Of a DNA stretch of 64,000 nt, positions 63,675 to 64,000 are shown in pieces. Both the position numbers and the translations under genes were made by a program. Source of the DNA: Sphingomonas sp. Y57 (GTDB lineage: Bacteria > Pseudomonadota > Alphaproteobacteria > Sphingomonadales > Sphingomonadaceae); NCBI RefSeq assembly GCF_001015195.1, contig NZ_LDES01000075.1:4327-68326 (forward strand), given 5' to 3'. The notes under the pieces were generated by a model, which had not been told where the DNA came from, searched no databases, and saw only the letters and a list, made by a program, of their open reading frames with translations. Every line of letters starts with the position of its first letter. The stretch's first letter is position 1.

Positions 63675-64000
63675 AGATCGTCAAGCCCTAGAATGTTCGT
63701 CGCTGCAAATTTTCCGTGTCCGTTTCTAGGGGGTAGAGGGCTTATAGAACGCTACGTTGGGGCACAGCCATTGCCCCGGCATCCTCTCCTAAGACTGCCG
63801 CGCCCCGCTCGCCCCGTGCCAGCGGGGCGCGGGCGTTTTGGGGAGCGCGAGATAAACCCCGCGAGCGATGGCACGGGGCGGGTGGCGATCCGGCCACCCG
63901 CCCACATCGCCGCGATCAGTTCCACGCGAGCCGGCAACGGCGCGGCGCGACCGGCGCCCGGCGCTGCCAAGGGCCGCAGGCGCGGGGGAGGGGCGCGGGG
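63675..64000. other. Intergenic region to the window end
   Basis: 326 bp. It includes an inverted repeat CCCTAGAA (63686-63693) / TTCTAGGG (63724-63731) and a GCGCCCCGC / GCGGGGCGC stem (63801-63809, 63823-63831) followed shortly by TTTT, a weak plus-strand terminator candidate. A short open frame starts at 63868 (MARGGWRSGHPP) and runs off the edge; it cannot be identified. Confidence 0.5.

Larger units (their letters stand above)
47268..64000. mobile_element. Integrated prophage-like element (left part; right end outside window)
   Basis: It starts at the tRNA-Gly fragment and tyrosine integrase, followed by a leftward operon, an S24 repressor, a Cro-like gene with an operator array, and a rightward early/replication operon (ASCH, SSB, prim-pol/helicase). 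No capsid, portal, tail or lysis gene is seen up to 64000, so it could be a temperate phage whose late region lies to the right or a phage-derived satellite. Confidence 0.85.

Noticed and set aside
63868-64000. N-terminus of a terminase small subunit
   Set aside because: A MARGG start is suggestive, but only 44 codons are visible and the rest does not match; not supportable.

Overview
The window is high-GC DNA with the gene content and intergenic repeats of an alphaproteobacterium, most likely a member of the Sphingomonadaceae (Sphingomonas/Rhizorhabdus type). Supporting signs are the ybgC-tolQRAB-pal and ruvC-ruvA-ruvB blocks, a branched-chain keto-acid dehydrogenase, a leucine-degradation operon, and a recurring ~71-bp palindromic repeat bounded by CCGTTCGT/ACGAACGG. 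The species assignment is inference.

Positions 1-47267 are chromosomal backbone. In order: an exported protease-like cluster (SH3-like protein, M48 metallopeptidase, TPR protein cut by the left edge); a Gdx/SugE-type SMR transporter and a DUF1345 membrane protein; GNAT, EamA transporter and ispG; isoaspartyl peptidase, S1/P1 nuclease, a phytanoyl-CoA-dioxygenase-like protein and a DEDD exonuclease; an SPFH/ribbon-helix-helix pair; the Tol-Pal envelope machine; the Ruv resolvasome with an O-GlcNAc-transferase-like gene inserted between ruvA and ruvB; yebC; and the bkd complex (E1alpha, E1beta, E2). Next come a six-gene operon that chains an efflux pump (outer-membrane factor, MacA, MacB ATPase, MacB permease) to an EF-hand protein and a two-component system; an OmpA/DUF4398 pair; a two-DTG aspartyl protease, peroxiredoxin and UbiC/UTRA-like protein; an LLM-type flavin oxidoreductase; DUF72, GFA-like and DUF1428 genes; a LysR regulator divergent from isovaleryl-CoA dehydrogenase-MCC beta-MCC alpha; and an Rrf2/methyltransferase pair.

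Positions 47268-64000 are the left part of an integrated prophage-like element. Its left end is a 3' fragment of tRNA-Gly(TCC), followed by a tyrosine integrase. A leftward operon of small overlapping genes runs from 52236 to the integrase. A LexA/CI-like S24 repressor and a Cro/YdaS-like gene flank a switch region with three copies of a 15-bp pseudo-palindrome (TTTCSATWATSGAAA), and two more copies precede the leftward operon. The rightward early operon carries many small overlapping genes, an ASCH protein, SSB and a 955-aa prim-pol/SF3 helicase, followed by a GGAAGG/CCTTCC-rich region that may be an origin and a DUF6362-like gene. Late structural genes and the right attachment site, with the intact tRNA, must lie beyond the window.

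The most noteworthy observations are: the palindromic repeat inserted in frame (24 codons) into the linker of the bkd E2 subunit; an exact 625-bp tandem duplication in the prophage that creates an SSB-ASCH chimeric ORF; the five-site repressor operator set; and the calcium-binding protein embedded in an efflux/two-component operon.
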